Below, piece by piece: positions 8,389 through 19,906 of a stretch of 49,911 bases of DNA; positions within the stretch are counted from its first letter, which is position 1, and every line of letters starts with the position of its first letter. A program made the translations under genes and the position numbers. Below the pieces are notes generated by a model. It was not told the origin of the DNA and did not search any database. It worked only from the letters and a program-made list of their open reading frames with translations. The DNA lies in assembly GCA_001970855.1 (NCBI GenBank), contig LSSN01000153.1, forward strand, positions 1 to 49,911, given 5' to 3'. The DNA comes from Smittium culicis (Eukaryota; Kickxellomycota; Harpellomycetes; Harpellales; Legeriomycetaceae).

Positions 8389-10344
8389 TTATAAAGTTTT
8401 AAGCATGAAAGGATAAGTGTTGGTATACAAACTATTAAGTACTTCTTCAAGTGCATCATCAAAAATGCCCAATGTAAATCTATCTTCCTGAACAGCTTGT
8501 GATATAGGTGCAGTGATTTTTACAGAGATGTTTACTGCAAGTAATGCGTCTTCTTGGATGTACTTTTGATAGAATTTCCAGAAATCATCTTTAATGTTCT
8601 TAGGGACTACTGTCATCTTTGGAGTGGTTTTTTCGACGTTGCTTTGAGAATCACCTAATGATTGGAGATCTTCGATTAGCCCCATTTTATAAACAGCTTC
8701 TGGAATTGTAATTGGAAGCGGTGGTACAAGTTCACCAGAAATCAGCTGGTCCATATCAATTTCCTGGGGAATTTCAAGCTTTTCATCTTCAACATCTATT
8801 CCTAAAACCAGCGAATTATTACCTGGTACTATTTTTGCTCCATGCTCTGTGTTTTCTATAAGGCTAGTTTGGCTAATATTTTTTGTCATACGATCGCTTT
8901 CGCGGCTCATTGCGGATAAGATTTTATTTTCTTCGTTATTAATTGATGCAACTAGAGAACAGACGTTATATTTTAACAGCTGGTAGTCTTTCAAAAAACC
9001 AACATTCTCTGGACAAAAAGTTTCTAGTGCTGCTTTTGATAATCTTGAGAAACCTGCAGGATAAGCTAATAGCCCTTCAAATTGCTCTTTTCTTGTTGTT
9101 GCTGCAGCTGCATTTCTTGAATTTCCGCTCCTTAATCTTCCACCAGTCTGCTTATTTAAACTCATTATATTAAATAGTGGGTAAATTATTAAAAATACTT
9201 GCTGCAATATAAATACGGGAAGTGCTATAACATATCCAGTTGCATAAAGCAGCATCTTTGGGCTAGCTACCTGATTATAAACCACTAATCCAGTAAGCAA
9301 AATAATTGTAGTTACCATAGTAATTATCAATTCGACTTGCATACCATAGGCATCAGTAAAGCCGATGGTTAAAAATACAAGTGGGACTAAGAGCACAAGA
9401 GTAACAAACATCATTATGTATAGTGGAAGTATAGGTGTAGTGATTCCTGCAGGACACTCATAGCTAGAAGGATTAATGTGATAATTTTCAAATGTGGTAA
9501 AGTAAATCGATAATGATATTGATAGAGCAAGAATTACACCACATCCAATTAAATAATTTCTGGTTCTCACCAAGTCCAATACATAGTTGTTAACAGTCAT
9601 TCTGAATTGAATCTCTGCTTGTTTGTCATCGATATTTCTCGAATATTTGCTATTGAAAATCAATCGTTTATATCTCACTAGAGTGCTTTTATCCATAAAT
9701 GTTTTTGGGTCACTGTCTTCAACATTACTTTCGCTGTCGTCGATTGTTATCTTATTGTCAATCTGATTCAATAAAGATGATATCTCGTTTTTAAATCTTA
9801 TCATCCTCACTTGCGATATATAAACAATAGCACGAATTAGAATGGAAAAGCAAAATACTGTAAGTGTGTTATATCCTAGCCAAATTCTCAAAAAGCAAGG
9901 GTAATATGGAACTGTTGCTTCTGTAACAATTGCATGAGCAGTAAAAATGAAACCAAACACAACTACAACTATAGATACCGTCCTGGATTTGTATCTTGAC
10001 TCTTGGGTATTTGCTGAGGCTTTGAAGTACATGAATGTAGAGACAAAAACTATAATAGTCCATATTGCCAAAAATGTATACCAAAATATTCGCTTTGGGA
10101 CCTTTACTGATACATATACTTCGTGTATTGAAAGTTCGTCTAATTTCGTCAAAAGTTCCGCAATTTCTCTGTGTGATAAATCTTCTGTCTCGATTTTTCT
10201 CAAAACTTCTTCCCTCTCGAACCTAATTGCATCTTTGATAGTACCTCTCCTAAGGCTTTTTTCTGCCTGATCATGTATGCTTACAGATAAAATGTATATA
10301 GCAAATGCTAAAAATAGTAAAGCTCTGCTAAAAGAAATCTTCAT
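8389..10344 (-). CDS. Seven-transmembrane protein with C-terminal RGS domain (7TM-RGS)
   Basis: Intronless, 651 aa. An N-terminal hydrophobic segment (about 7-23) looks like a signal peptide or anchor. Seven further membrane helices lie near 86-107, 122-141, 154-176, 263-282, 302-328, 338-356 and 366-391, with a charged loop of about 80 residues between the third and fourth. A Gly/Arg/Asn/Ala linker (400-418) leads into an RGS-type domain from about 421 to the C-terminus, marked by LETFCPENVGFLKDY and the closing FTLGIFDDALEEVLNSLYTN. Known of the family: RGS domains speed GTP hydrolysis by G-alpha, and 7TM-RGS fusions (AtRGS1-like proteins and fungal relatives) place this under control of a membrane sensor. 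The ligand and partner G-alpha are unknown. The RGS contains a long insertion (about 465-595) rich in Ser/Asn/Glu. Confidence 0.85.
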   Translation of the reverse strand: MKISFSRALLFLAFAIYILSVSIHDQAEKSLRRGTIKDAIRFEREEVLRKIETEDLSHREIAELLTKLDELSIHEVYVSVKVPKRIFWYTFLAIWTIIVFVSTFMYFKASANTQESRYKSRTVSIVVVVFGFIFTAHAIVTEATVPYYPCFLRIWLGYNTLTVFCFSILIRAIVYISQVRMIRFKNEISSLLNQIDNKITIDDSESNVEDSDPKTFMDKSTLVRYKRLIFNSKYSRNIDDKQAEIQFRMTVNNYVLDLVRTRNYLIGCGVILALSISLSIYFTTFENYHINPSSYECPAGITTPILPLYIMMFVTLVLLVPLVFLTIGFTDAYGMQVELIITMVTTIILLTGLVVYNQVASPKMLLYATGYVIALPVFILQQVFLIIYPLFNIMSLNKQTGGRLRSGNSRNAAAATTRKEQFEGLLAYPAGFSRLSKAALETFCPENVGFLKDYQLLKYNVCSLVASINNEENKILSAMSRESDRMTKNISQTSLIENTEHGAKIVPGNNSLVLGIDVEDEKLEIPQEIDMDQLISGELVPPLPITIPEAVYKMGLIEDLQSLGDSQSNVEKTTPKMTVVPKNIKDDFWKFYQKYIQEDALLAVNISVKITAPISQAVQEDRFTLGIFDDALEEVLNSLYTNTYPFMLKTL

Positions 10345-12020
10345 GCTTTGTTATAATTAGATGAAAATTTGATTTCCGATAATATTTTTGCAATAACTAT
10401 TTTTTTTATAAAGTGGGAAATGTTATTTGTTTTTATAATTGATGATGGTTCTGTTTTTGGAATCGCTTTTCAAGCTTCTATATTTTTTGCTACGTTTCTA
10501 TACTTGTATAAAAATTACAAAATTTATAATTCCTGGAATTCGAATGCTTTTAGATGGATTTGTTATATATTGTAATATTTTTATATTTATTATGCAGACA
10601 CTCAAAATTTTTTGGTAAACTCAGGTCCTTTATGCTTAATCTCTAAATTTTTTTCCTCCTGAAAATTTTTTGAGTCATCAATATCTTTTAAAGATAGTAC
10701 GATGGATGCAGTTGTTTTTTGAGACTATTTAAGTAATTAAAACTTAATAAATGAAGCACTAATTTTTTCAAACAAGAGTAATCTGAAGTTACTTTGAAGA
10801 GTTTGTAATTTTTTGGAGCTGAAATTTATTGATTTTTATTCGATTAAGTATTTAATCTTTGAATATTGTGGTATCTTTTTATTGCGATGAATTCAGAATA
10901 TAAAATGCTTTGATATAAAATAGTAGTTATTTATTACGGGGGAGAAATATGCCATTTTATAGTTTTTTATTGCTAAACTTTTTTTCAAAAGTAAATTATA
11001 ATAATATATTTATTAAAATTCAACTTTAATCAAATATCAAAAATATTTTCATAATATAATTATCGATTATTTTTTTATTTCTTAGTATGAATTTTATAAA
11101 GTTATTAAATAAAACTCAGATTTACCAAATAATTAGATTTAGTTTAAAATCTCATTTTTAATTTATGCCAATAGCATATTCTAGAGAATCTAAATATTTT
11201 ACTTTTTTTATAATTCGCTGATATTTAAACTATCATTTATACTGTCTTATTATCTTACTTGTACGCCATATATACATCTCACTTTTGTTATTGTTGCAAA
11301 GATCATTGAAACTTTATTAATGTTCATAGTATCATAGTTAACGTTGGTACTTGATAAATTAATCCTACCAATTGTTAGTTTTTCGTTAATCAAAAATTTT
11401 CTATATTCGATGATATTCTAAGTATCTTCATTCAGTTGCTTTTGTATTATATTTTGACTGATTAAAAAAATCAAATTTTTATTTAAAGTGACGTACTTTA
11501 ATATATTTATTTATTGGAAATGTTTATATGTAAAAAAAATTTTAATTTTTTATTGGATAACAAAAGTTCATCAAAATATTTACAATTTAGCTTTACGCCT
11601 TTAAATTCTACTTAATTAACAAATATTCGTTTCAATATCTTGAAAACTTTTTGAATTATGCAATCCATCTTATTTGCTTTAAATGCAAATTCTTTTTAGA
11701 ATTAAGAATTTTTATTCGCTCAATATTTATGCAAAACCTTCGTCTCTAAGACATTTTTTGGTTTCGATGCTAATACTTAATTTTAAGTAGTAATTGGATT
11801 AAATTAACAGCTTATACTTATATTTTTTTGGCGATTTCTAGTGCTCCATTAATTTTATTAGGGAGATTTTTAATGGAAAGTGGCTTATTTTTTTAGAAAT
11901 TATTTTTTAAGATACCCTATGAATGAATAAAAATTTTAATATTATTTATTGCTTACTTTTCTAATTATCAATAAATATAAAAACAAGATTCGGACCGAGT
12001 ATTAGTATTATATTTATATC

Positions 12021-12215
12021 TTAACCCATTCACTGGATAAACTGTTTTTGATCCGCTATATTTATCCAGCCATATTCAATAAAAATACTTTAATTTCATA
12101 ATTCATTCAGTTACTGATTTGTTGAATTATAAAAGTGAGTAATAAACTTGCTTATCAATCATAAACCATTCAATCAATTCATTTTTTAAAAGAGCTTTTA
12201 ATGGGAAAGGGTTGA
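12021..12215 (+). mobile_element. piggyBac-like MITE, copy E
   Basis: About 195 bp. The left end TTAACCCATTCACTGG is followed by AAACTGTTTTTGATCC, and the right end is ATGGGAAAGGG then TTGA, a one-base decay of TTAA. First of a cluster of three. Confidence 0.7.
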
Positions 12216-12236
12216 GACGTGATTTATCAAGGTGAT

Positions 12237-12431
12237 TTTACTTTTTCCTTTACAGCACTCTTTAAAAAACATTAATTTAATAATTCGTTTGCGGTTTAAA
12301 AGAATTATATATTTGCTATTTTAATATAATAAACCAATAATTTTTCCGTTTCAGAATTATATTATTATAATTGAATACTTTTGAATATACTTGAAAGAAC
12401 AAAAATAGCCTACCGCCCGTGTAAGGGTTAA
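12237..12431 (-). mobile_element. piggyBac-like MITE, copy F
   Basis: About 195 bp, reversed relative to E and G. The left end is decayed (TTTACTTTTTCC, then CAGCACTCTTTAAAAA). The right end reads AAAAATAGCCTACCGCCCGT followed by GTAAGGGTTAA. Confidence 0.65.
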
Positions 12432-12483
12432 TTAAAATTAAAGTGCTAAAAAGCTAAGTTATTTCGAATCATGGGAGTTATTT

Positions 12484-12680
12484 TTAACCCTTTTTCTGGC
12501 GGTGGACTGTTTTTGACCTAACTTTTATAGCTAACAGAATTCAATTAAAATGTTTTTATTCCGAAAAATTAAAAAATGCTTGTTAGTTAGGGAATGGCAG
12601 TAAATAATAAATTTGCTTTTAAACCATAAACGAATCAATAAATTAATTTTCACAAAGAGTGTTGAACGGGAAAGAGTTAA
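12484..12680 (+). mobile_element. piggyBac-like MITE, copy G (best-preserved reference copy)
   Basis: 197 bp between TTAA (12484-12487) and TTAA (12677-12680). Left end CCCTTTTTCTGGCGGTGGAC, then TGTTTTTGACCTAAC. Right end AAAGAGTGTTGAACGGGAAA, then GAGTTAA. The two ends share only the outer ~10 bp as an inverted repeat. The subterminal parts differ, which allows copies to be oriented. Confidence 0.75.
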
Positions 12681-13148
12681 TATAAAAAAGAAAACTAGCA
12701 TAGAATTATTAGCGAATAAAAATGCATACTCTTTTTCATATAAACAGGCTTGAGGTTAGCTCTAACTGTTTAATTTCTGGCCTATAATATTAATAATAGA
12801 GATTATTAATATTTGTGCAGTAACTTATAGATTCATAGCTAATCAAATTTCAATTTTTTTTAACACTCCATTTAATTAAATTTTAACCATTTGAAGAATT
12901 ATTTTATAGAAAATTTATAACGTGAATGCTGGATATATACATATAGATATTCTGATATAATTAAGACGATTAAATCAATCAATATCGTAGACTAAATGTA
13001 TACTGACTAATATTCTAAGCTCTTACCGCGGTTTTTTATCTAATTAAAGCTCAAATTATTCCAGGTTCTTCCTTGTATTTAACACGCAGCAATCAGACTT
13101 TTTCTTTCGATCAAATCTAACTTCATTTTTCTACCGTAATTTTCCGAC

Positions 13149-16100
13149 ATGAAATCTTACATGCATAAAAACCAAACTTTACGAATCTTGGATTTGCCTG
13201 ACGAAATTCTAATTCAAATATTTTCGAATCTGGAGCCTGAAAACTTGGTTAGTATTATTAGCCCTTGCAGAAGTTCTATAAATATTATATATAAACATGT
13301 GATTTACCTTTCATTCTTTATTTCAAAAAATAAAAAAAATACAATTTAATAGGCTATTGTTTCTTTAACCTCTGCTAGATGGTACAACATTATTAATGAC
13401 GAACGTAGTTGGAAGCAAGCTTTGAAAACAAAGTTTAATGGTAAACTCCCTCTTAAAAGGATTGACCTATCTAAACTGAGTTTCTATTCACTCAATTTCT
13501 CTGGCAGCTCAAATCCTGCACTATCTAAAAAAATCCTACTCGAAAATGACTACTCCGATCATGATCACAATATTGTCGAATATGCCCAGGAAATAAAACA
13601 GACATCTTTTTATAGTGACATGGAAAAAAAATTTTCCAGTAGTTTTTCAAATAAAGATATATTTAATAATTCTAGCTCAAAAATTTTTTCCAAATCTAAA
13701 AAAGATAATCTACCAAGCAATTACTTTGCTGAATCTAGCTACACTAAAAAACAAAAATTATATGATCTACATTCTTGGAAAATGGAATATATATGTAGAA
13801 TTGAATTGTTGAAACAATGGAATCTTGGTAGACAGCTTTTCAGATCAGAAGTTGAGATGGGAATAGGTACTATCCATGAAACTTTCACCGACTTTAAATA
13901 TAATTGGGTTTATTGCGCTTCTTTAACACATGGAGCTGCTATTAAAGCAAGTTTAAGGCCTAAAAAATTGGGGAAAATATCCAATCTACGTTCTGATGTT
14001 TATTTTTCAAATGGAAATAATAGAAATTTAAGGAACAACAACGATAACTTATTTGAGCAAATAGGAAATATCGACAATCTTGCTAATATGACATTTAATC
14101 CTATGAGTTCATCTAGAATGCAGACTGTTAAAATTTGTTATATTAAACTTAATTCAACTTACGCAAATAAATCCGAAAATATTAATCCATCATTTAAATC
14201 ACAACCTCTTTGCGATACGTCCAATTCGGGTGATGGCATGAATAAAACAAATGACCCTACTTACAACATAGAGCATTTGGCAATAATATGGGGAGGTCAT
14301 TATGAGGGAAGAGTGTCAGTTCAGTACTTGAATAGGTTGAATGGGCTCTCTAAATTGTTTGTGTTAATGGACAAAAGATTTTGGCATAATGGATGCGTTA
14401 CTTCCTTAACTATTTTTGAGCAGATGAGAATTTACCAAACTGAAATATTAGACGAAAGCTCCTGTAAAATAACCCAACCCCCAAATTTTCATCTCACAAA
14501 TGTCATAATTTCAGGAGGTTCTGATTCCACAGTCAAATTTTGGAATGCTGAAAGTGGTGATTTCATTTGGTCAATAAAAGGTTATACTTGATATTAATTA
14601 TATACCCAATTTTTTTACACAGATACCAAAATTTTACTTTATCCCTAATTTATTAATTATTTTCTTCTAATATTTTTATTATTTTAATATTTTAGTTGAC
14701 GATATATCTGATAGCATTATCACTTCGATTCAAACTCTAAATTCAAGATATCTAGTGTTTTCTAATAATAATGGATACGTTTTCATTATTGACACTCAAA
14801 ATTGTGAAATTTTTAATAGCGCTGATTCAATGTCTATCAACAGTTCCGCATTCCAATTTCAAATTACTGTTAATAATGGCATAAAAGTATCTTCTTTCAC
14901 TAGTAACTATACACCTGTCATTATTCACCCCAGCCAACTTTATAATACTAGTACTTCCAACAAATCATCTTCTAACATTAATTCAAGTTCATCTATCACA
15001 CATATTTTGACAAATCCCAATCTAAAAACTATATTAGTGGCTAGTGTAATCTCAACTCTTCAAAAAAATGAGATTAATTTAAGCTCCTCAAATACTAACG
15101 ACAATAAAAATGCTTCGGCTAATTTCATAGGACGCTTAAATAAAGTTAGTATGGACTCTGGGCAGGTTATAGCTTCTTACTATTGGGAAGGGTTCCATCC
15201 TATCACTTCCATTGTTTGGGACTTTAATAGTAAGGCTATTACTATTATTTTTTTACTATTCTTTTTCTTTTCCAATTTTTATAATGAATTTCTATTTTTT
15301 TATATAACTGGATTTTTTCAGATAATCTAAGCGCTGCAAAAAAATCAAGCGAGGTTATATTAGCAGGCGATGTCACGGGCAACATTTTTCTATGGGGAAA
15401 AGGTGATGGCTTTGATACTCCAAACAGCTATACCTCTACCAATAAAAGCTATATTTCCAACGAAGCTAATACTGATTTAAAATATACACACCCTGACTCT
15501 TTCATCATGAACGCTCACTTTACTCCAATTGACTGTATAAGCTATGATGGGCTCAAAATAATCACCACTAGGTATTTATTTATTTATTATTAATAAAAAA
15601 ATCCTTAAAAAAACTCACCTTTTTCAAATAAATTTTAGTCGTGATGGGGAGGTATGTTTGTGGGAACCTATAAATTTAACTTTAATCAGAAGTATCAGAT
15701 GTAAAGGGATTGGGGAGTTTGACACAAGAAAGCGGTCGCGTCATTCGTTTAATTTTTCTATATCTGCTGTTGAGTCAGATGAGTTCCCTGTTATCAAAGG
15801 GATAAGCAATTCTGAAACTCCTGAAGATTTATCTGCGTCAAAGAATCTTTCAAAATTAACCAAAACAGATTATACTGAAAAGTATAGTAATTTAGTTGTT
15901 CCAATATTCAAAGAGTATTATTTACCTAGTAACATCAACACATCATTCTTTCAAGGAATTGAAAATGGTAGTGGTATTTTAAACAGGCATGATGCTATTG
16001 CTAGACATATAAGCGAAATGCACCCTCTTTACTGCTCTCTTGCCAGCCAAGTTAGCTCCAACTACGAATTTATAGTTATCTCATCAGGAACACATCTGGT

Positions 16101-16665
16101 ATTTCTGTCATGCGGAAGCGCAATATTTGCTTCGTTAGGGCCAATATTTGGTGTTAAAAATCAAGCAAGAGAGTTCGAGTCAGAATCCGACTTAAAAGAG
16201 GGCTATGATAGTATGAACCATTCCTACATTCAAAAGCCAAGCAAATTAATTCCGCGAGTGATAGCTGCAAACAAATCTCGTCCATTTTATTCAGAGCTGA
16301 ATAACGGCAATAAAAAAAACCAAAAACCTAAAACTCTACGAAACCAGGAAAATTTAGAAACAAGAAAAGATATCAGTTTAAACATAGAATTAGAGATCGA
16401 CAATCATATGGTTGAATCCTCAGTAGCTAGAGAACAGAGAATAGCAGATTCAGAAGCGCGGAACTATTTGCAAAGCGAGTACATTCAACCTTTGCGCGAC
16501 CTTGACCTGGATGATGAAGAAATTGTAAAATATGCAGAATTTCTGAGCTCATCTGATGTACAAAATGTAAATGACTCTACTCAGAACAACGATTTTGTTG
16601 TTGACGGATTAAATGATGAAGAAATGCTTGAGTATGCATTATTTTTGTCAAAATCTAACAATTAA
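13149..16665 (+). CDS. F-box/WD40 protein with two C-terminal UIMs (Ufo1/Pof10-like), five exons
   Basis: Exons 13149-13247, 13353-14580, 14696-15229, 15322-15571 and 15639-16665 give 1045 aa. All four introns (105, 115, 92 and 67 nt) are GT...AG and preserve phase. An F-box (residues about 11-58, LPDEILIQIFSNLEPENL across intron 1 into ARWYNIINDERSW) precedes WD-type blades such as ISGGSDSTVKFWNAESGDF, ILAGDVTGNIFLWG and TTSRDGEVCLWEP, two of which are completed only by the splice joins. At the end are two ubiquitin-interacting motifs: DDEEIVKYAEFLSSS (995-1009) and NDEEMLEYALFLSKS (1029-1043). Known: F-box/WD40 proteins are substrate adaptors of SCF ubiquitin ligases, and yeast Ufo1 carries C-terminal UIMs that control its own turnover. 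The target here is unknown. Loops are Asn/Ser-rich, so the protein is longer than yeast Ufo1 (668 aa). Confidence 0.88.
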
Positions 16666-18493
16666 ATCTATGATTATTGTTTTTTCTTTTTTTTATTTTG
16701 CTTTTAATTTTATTTTTTAGATTACTTTTTAATTGGATTAGGATTAAATTAGTATTTTTTTTATCACTGCTAGTATATTGAATGTAAATTATAAACTTTT
16801 ATCTACGTTTTTATTATAATAAACCTCATATACAAAAAAAAATTCCATAGATAATAATTAATAATTATTGGTAAGAACTTTAATGTAGGGTATTAAAATC
16901 ATACGAGTGATATATTATCCCTTGCAACTTCAAGTCTGTTTTTAGCGTTTAATCTGTTGCAGTTACAACGATTTATTTTTGGAATAATTTGTAGTTTTAT
17001 CAATACTTGATTTAATATTTGATTGATCGTAAAAATATAACTCGTTAATAAAAGAATGGGATATGTTTTATAAGTCAATCTACTTAATATTTTTTATTGT
17101 TGCTTTGATAATTTTTATTGTACAAAAATTTTTTTATTGCCAAAAATAACAATAAAACAACTTTTTTTATCGTTAATATTTTTTAAAACCATTTAAAAAA
17201 TATATTATATTATGTATTATAATTCTAAAAAATTCTAAAAATTGTTTTGATTAGAGTATCTATAATTTTATTATTGTGAATAAGCTATTCAAAGTCATTG
17301 AGATAAAAAAAAACATACTAATCAGTGAATAAGTAGCATTATTATAAATGTTATCTTACTAGTATTAAGATATTTTTAATAGTATTGGCTAAAAACTAAG
17401 ACATTTATAAGGCGAAAATTTTTAATTGTAATTCGTTCAAAAGAATATTTAGTTTTTTAAAAGTTGTCGCTAATAAAACTAGAGACTCATAAAATTTATA
17501 GATAGTATTTTGCGATTATAAACTTTTAATTTGTCAAAATAATAATTCTACCTTATGAACCTAGTTTAGCCCTTTCACGGGCGGTTGGCCTTTTTTGAAC
17601 TACCAAAATTATCCAACCAAACGACAGTATGATAAATAAATATAAGATAGTAATAAATTACTAGAAGATAAATTATAAATATCGAATAGCAAATAAATAT
17701 AATATGGCTTATCCAATTTCAATTTTTAAATAAGCTTAAGAGTGCTTGCCCCGGAAAAGGTTAGTGTGGTTATTTACCTGTTTTACCAATTTAGAGAGCT
17801 CTTTGTAAGCTTTGCTATGCCCTATATAAAAATCTGATCACCATTAAAATAATTAAATTGTAAAAAACATTATATTATTGGTTTTCTAAAATATCAAGAC
17901 AAATAGCGATATTAATTAGATTCTATCAGCAAATTAAAAATTAACACCTTTTTGACTATATTTTTGATAAAGTGTTCAAATTCCTACACTATAGATAATT
18001 GTCTAGTTTTCATATTAAGCCGACTAATCATAGTGCAGACTGCTATTTATTTTGTACTAATAGTTTGGCCAGTAAGATCATCATTTCAATTTAGCCATTT
18101 TAACTGTTGTTGGTTAAATTATTATTACACGTAAATAATTGATTATTCGAGTCCAATAAAATCTTTGATTCTTGAATCAGCTTCTAATCATTGGCAATAA
18201 CTCTTTATAGGTCTGTTTTATCTTCAACTATTGGACTTATCTCTCTAATAACTTTTTTATCTATTATTACCGTTTTTTTATTATAGTGGATATTTGGCTT
18301 TCATTTAGCTGTTAGAACTTTTTGATACTATTACTATTCTTTATTATTCTGGCTTTAAAATTCGATTACATTCGTTCTAAGGTATTTATTTTTAATTTAC
18401 CAATTCATTTTACTTGATACTCGTTTTCGTCAATATTAACTACTCTATCAATATTAAATTTTGGTTTTATCTATAAACATTTAGTTTTTTAAA
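16666..18493. other. Intergenic with one MITE
   Basis: AT-rich spacer between two plus-strand genes. It holds MITE H. A 60-aa plus-strand frame at 17952-18134 has no motif and no coding-like composition. The last ~150 bases form the NDUFS8 promoter; no specific element is evident. Confidence 0.4.
17566..17764 (+). mobile_element. piggyBac-like MITE, copy H (TTAG target)
   Basis: 199 bp with TTAG as a direct repeat at both ends. Left end CCCTTTCACGGGCGGTTGGC, then a TTTTTTGAACTACCAAAATTA stretch. Right end GAGTGCTTGCCCCGGAAAAG, then GTTAG. It lies about 730 bp upstream of NDUFS8. Confidence 0.72.
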
Positions 18494-19322
18494 ATGAATC
18501 CAATCAATCTTAGCAGTCGATTGCTAAAGGCTCCAAAAGCTCTATTCCACAACAGATCTTGTTTTAATTCACTAAGCGGTAAAGTCAATTATATTAATAA
18601 TTCGAATTTTATTATCTTAGACAAACGCTGTCATTTTATGTACAGGGATATTGACAGCTAAATTTTAATAATTTCCTCGTAAATAAAAACTATTTTATTA
18701 TGTATTTATTTCAGCAAGAAGCTTTTCTGTTGCGAAAAAACTAAACACCCAAAACTCTTTGAAAAGCGAGAATAAGTCCAATAATGCAAATTTTCAAATC
18801 CCATACGAAACTTGGTCAGAAAGAGAAATGACTGATTCATTTTTTGATTTCAGTGCTAAGCAATTGTTGATGACTGAAATGCTCCGTGGTGGTTGGATCG
18901 TAATCCAAGCATTTTTCTCACAACCTTTTACTATCCATTACCCATGGGAAAAGGGCCCTCTTAGCGCCCGTTTTAGAGGTGAGCATGCTTTAAGACGCTA
19001 TCCAAGCGGCGAAGAGCGTTGCATTTCTTGTAAACTATGCGAGGCCGTATGCCCTGCGCAAGCTATTACCATCGAATCTGAGCCTCGTGCTGATGGCTCT
19101 AGAAGAACCGTTCGCTACGATATAGATATGACGAAATGTATTTTCTGCGGCCTCTGTCAAGAAGCTTGTCCAGTAGATGCTATTGTTGAAGGCCCTAACT
19201 TTGAATATTCTACTGAAACCCACGAAGAACTCATCTACAACAAGGAAAAATTGTTGGAAAATGGTGATAAATGGGAAGTCGAAATTGCTCGCAACATTCG
19301 CACCGAACAACCATATCGCTAA
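18494..19322 (+). CDS. NDUFS8: NADH:ubiquinone oxidoreductase 23 kDa iron-sulfur subunit (NDUFS8/TYKY), two exons
   Basis: Exons 18494-18578 and 18715-19322 give 230 aa; the 136-nt intron (GTAAAG...TTTCAG) splits codon 29. The first ~35 residues are basic and hydroxylated with no acidic residues ([19 protein letters not shown]), a typical mitochondrial presequence. Two ferredoxin-type motifs bind two 4Fe-4S clusters (N6a and N6b): C131, C134, C137, C141 ([12 protein letters not shown]) and C170, C173, C176, C180 ([12 protein letters not shown]). The conserved block [20 protein letters not shown] precedes them. It passes electrons within the matrix arm of complex I towards the quinone site. 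Length is close to other fungal homologues. It is convergent with the GDH gene downstream. Confidence 0.96.
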
Positions 19323-19906
19323 ATTCTTTATTCGTTTTTTTATATTTATAATCCATATTTCAAAGTACAAAGTAAAAAATAATTAAAGCCCCTCCCCCCT
19401 CCATTTTTCTATCTTGATTTTTATACTTCCTTATTTATCAATACCAAAATCATTTATTTCTTGCGTAAAATATGATATATTTACAAATATACTTTTTTGT
19501 GTTTTATTTCAATATCAAATCTATGTTCGTCTTGAATTTAATAACACCAGCAACCAATTATACTTTTCAGATGTATAACTAGATGATGTTTTTTGGAGTT
19601 GGTGACAGCCTGAGAAAATGATTTTTTAATATTTAAACCACCCGCCCCTATTTTTGGACTTCTAAGTCATACTATCGTTTATCAATGTTGACCAATGCCT
19701 GTATGTCAAAACGATTTATGAATATAAAGATAATATCATTTTCGAATTAACTTATTCAAATGGCTGTAAATAGCATTAGAATCTTATTGTATTAATACTA
19801 TAAGTTTAATTCTTATCTTTATTTATTTACATACAATTAACAATTGAAGCTTTAAAAAGTTATAATGATAAGAAAAATATTTAAAAAGCCAATTCTGGTA
19901 GAGTAT
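19323..19906. other. Convergent intergenic region (NDUFS8 / GDH 3' ends)
   Basis: 584 bp between two stop codons facing each other. It contains a C-rich run near 19388-19402 and T- or A-rich patches suited to 3' end formation on both strands. No gene or repeat is seen. Confidence 0.4.

Larger units (their letters stand above)
10345..13148. other. Intergenic with three MITEs
   Basis: AT-rich region between divergent genes (7TM-RGS on minus, F-box/WD40 on plus). A short open frame just upstream of the 7TM-RGS start (10369-10575) is hydrophobic by composition and has no motif. MITEs E, F and G lie at 12021-12680. The region from about 12990 to 13148 is the probable F-box gene promoter. Confidence 0.5.

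Noticed and set aside
10369..10575. 68-aa plus-strand frame divergent from the 7TM-RGS gene
   Set aside because: Hydrophobic by base composition, with no motif, overlapping the probable promoter.
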